NCBI GenBank assembly: GCA_030604585.1
Contig: JAUVVP010000137.1
Location: 1-6,154, forward strand
Direction of reading: 5' to 3'
DNA length: 6,154 bases
Origin: Planctomycetota bacterium
Lineage (GTDB): Bacteria > Planctomycetota > Brocadiia > SM23-32
Part shown: positions 5,224 to 6,154 of the stretch, in pieces
Numbering within the stretch: position 1 is the first letter of the stretch
Layout of the letters: every line of letters begins with the position of its first letter
Translations under genes and position numbers: made by a program
Notes under the pieces: generated by a model
Seen by the model: only the letters and a program-made list of their open reading frames with translations
Told to the model about the DNA's origin: nothing
The model's database searches: none

Positions 5224-6154
5224 ATGCCGCTGGAAGACATGGACGTGGACACGCTCTGCATCAACACCATCCGCACGCTGTCCATTGACATGGTGCACCA
5301 GGCCAACTCCGGGCACCCCGGCGCTCCGCTGGGCTGTGCGGCGCTCACCTACGCGCTGTGGGGACGGTTCCTCAAGCACAACCCATCGGACCCGGCCTGG
5401 CCGGACCGCGACCGCTTCGTCCTCTCGGCGGGGCATGCCTCCGTCCTGCTCTACAGCTTGCTGCACCTGCACGGCTACGACCTGCCCCTGGAGCAGATAA
5501 AGAGCTTCCGCCAGTTCGACAGCATGACGCCCGGCCACCCAGAGGCCGACTGCGCCCCGGGCGTCGAGGTAACAACGGGTCCCCTGGGGCAGGGGCTCGG
5601 CAATGCCCTGGGCATGGCGCTCGCCGAGCGCTACCTGGCCGCCCGCTACAACCGGCCCGGCCACACCATCGTTGACCATTACACCTACGTGCTGGCGAGC
5701 GATGGCGACATGATGGAGGGCATAAGCCACGAGGTCGCCTCGCTGGCCGGCCATCTGAAGCTCGCCAAGCTGATAGTCCTCTACGACGACAACCAGATCT
5801 CCCTGGAGGGCCCGACGGCCGAATGGTTCACCGACGACACGGCCGCCCGCTTCCGCGCCTGCGGCTGGCACACTTGCGAGGTGGAGGACGCCACCAACGA
5901 CCTGGAAGCGATCGGGCGGGCCATCGAGGAGGCGCGCCGGACGGACGACCGGCCCTGGCTGATCCTGTGCCGCACCCACATCGGCTACGCCAGCCCCGTC
6001 CAGGACACGCACATAGCCCACGGCAAGCCGCTGGACGCCGACCAGATGAAGGCCACCAAGCAGGCGCTCGGCTGGCCCGAGCGGGAGATGTTCCTCATAC
6101 CGGACCGGGCGCTGGTGCACTTCCGCAAGGCCATCGGGAAGGGCCGGGCCGCCC
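5224..6154 (+). CDS. tkt: Transketolase, N-terminal part (runs off the window)
   Basis: The frame is open from ATG 5224 to the last base, giving 310 residues of a protein that is normally about 660. Transketolase is a cytosolic thiamine-diphosphate (ThDP) enzyme that moves a ketol (two-carbon) unit between sugar phosphates in the non-oxidative pentose phosphate pathway. The ThDP/metal motif is SDGDMMEG (D160, D162) through DDNQIS (N190). Active-site histidines H31 (SGHPG), H71 (SAGHAS), H105 (PGHPE) and H266 (IAHG) all align with E. coli H26, H66, H100 and H261 at a constant +5 offset, so nothing is missing. [17 protein letters not shown] is also typical. The visible stretch ends in the linker after the first domain ([14 protein letters not shown]), as in full-length enzymes, not in the split form with separate subunits. 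It is divergent from rpiB across 175 bp, consistent with a shared role. The C-terminal pyrimidine-binding domain would lie beyond the window. Confidence 0.96.
   Translation, partial: MPLEDMDVDTLCINTIRTLSIDMVHQANSGHPGAPLGCAALTYALWGRFLKHNPSDPAWPDRDRFVLSAGHASVLLYSLLHLHGYDLPLEQIKSFRQFDSMTPGHPEADCAPGVEVTTGPLGQGLGNALGMALAERYLAARYNRPGHTIVDHYTYVLASDGDMMEGISHEVASLAGHLKLAKLIVLYDDNQISLEGPTAEWFTDDTAARFRACGWHTCEVEDATNDLEAIGRAIEEARRTDDRPWLILCRTHIGYASPVQDTHIAHGKPLDADQMKATKQALGWPEREMFLIPDRALVHFRKAIGKGRAA

Noticed and set aside
5107..6120. Open frame on the minus strand, antisense to the transketolase
   Set aside because: The plus strand encodes transketolase with every active-site residue in place; the antisense product has no recognisable motif.

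Overview
This is a G+C-rich bacterial window (about two thirds G+C by eye). It holds five recognisable protein genes, two of them cut by the window ends, plus one intergenic block of palindromic repeats. The G/C-ending codons, sound Shine-Dalgarno sites and absence of eukaryotic features point to a bacterium. The REP-like repeats and a possible sulfatase-type C-terminal scrap remind me of Planctomycetota and neighbouring phyla, but nothing here fixes the taxon.

Layout, left to right. Positions 1-741 (+) are the 3' part of an SdiA-regulated/SMP-30-like beta-propeller protein. It converges on an amidohydrolase-2 family TIM-barrel enzyme (805-1626, -), with small GC hairpins and a sulfatase-tail-like peptide in the junction. 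Upstream of the amidohydrolase on the same strand, 46 bp away, is a PIB-1 type Cu(I)-exporting P-type ATPase (1673-4324, -). Its N-terminus carries a YHS domain and two heavy-metal-associated (HMA) domains. Between this ATPase and the next gene, 4325-4592 is a non-coding block. It contains two roughly 47-bp composite palindromic units in inverted orientation, a third partial unit and further hairpins. Then comes rpiB (4593-5048, -), ribose-5-phosphate isomerase B, divergently paired with a transketolase (5224 to the window end, +). The 175-bp spacer between them has an AT-rich, nearly symmetric -10-like element that could serve both directions.

How the genes fit together. RpiB and transketolase are both enzymes of the non-oxidative pentose phosphate pathway, so the divergent arrangement is a sensible metabolic pair. 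RpiB interconverts ribulose-5-P and ribose-5-P, and transketolase moves two-carbon units between such sugar phosphates. The ATPase is a self-contained copper efflux pump; the amidohydrolase may be co-transcribed with it, but no functional link is evident. I see no defence system, CRISPR array, transposase, tRNA or rRNA. Most of the window is ordinary core metabolism and metal homeostasis; the non-coding repeat block and the rpiB/tkt spacer are the parts most worth a second look.
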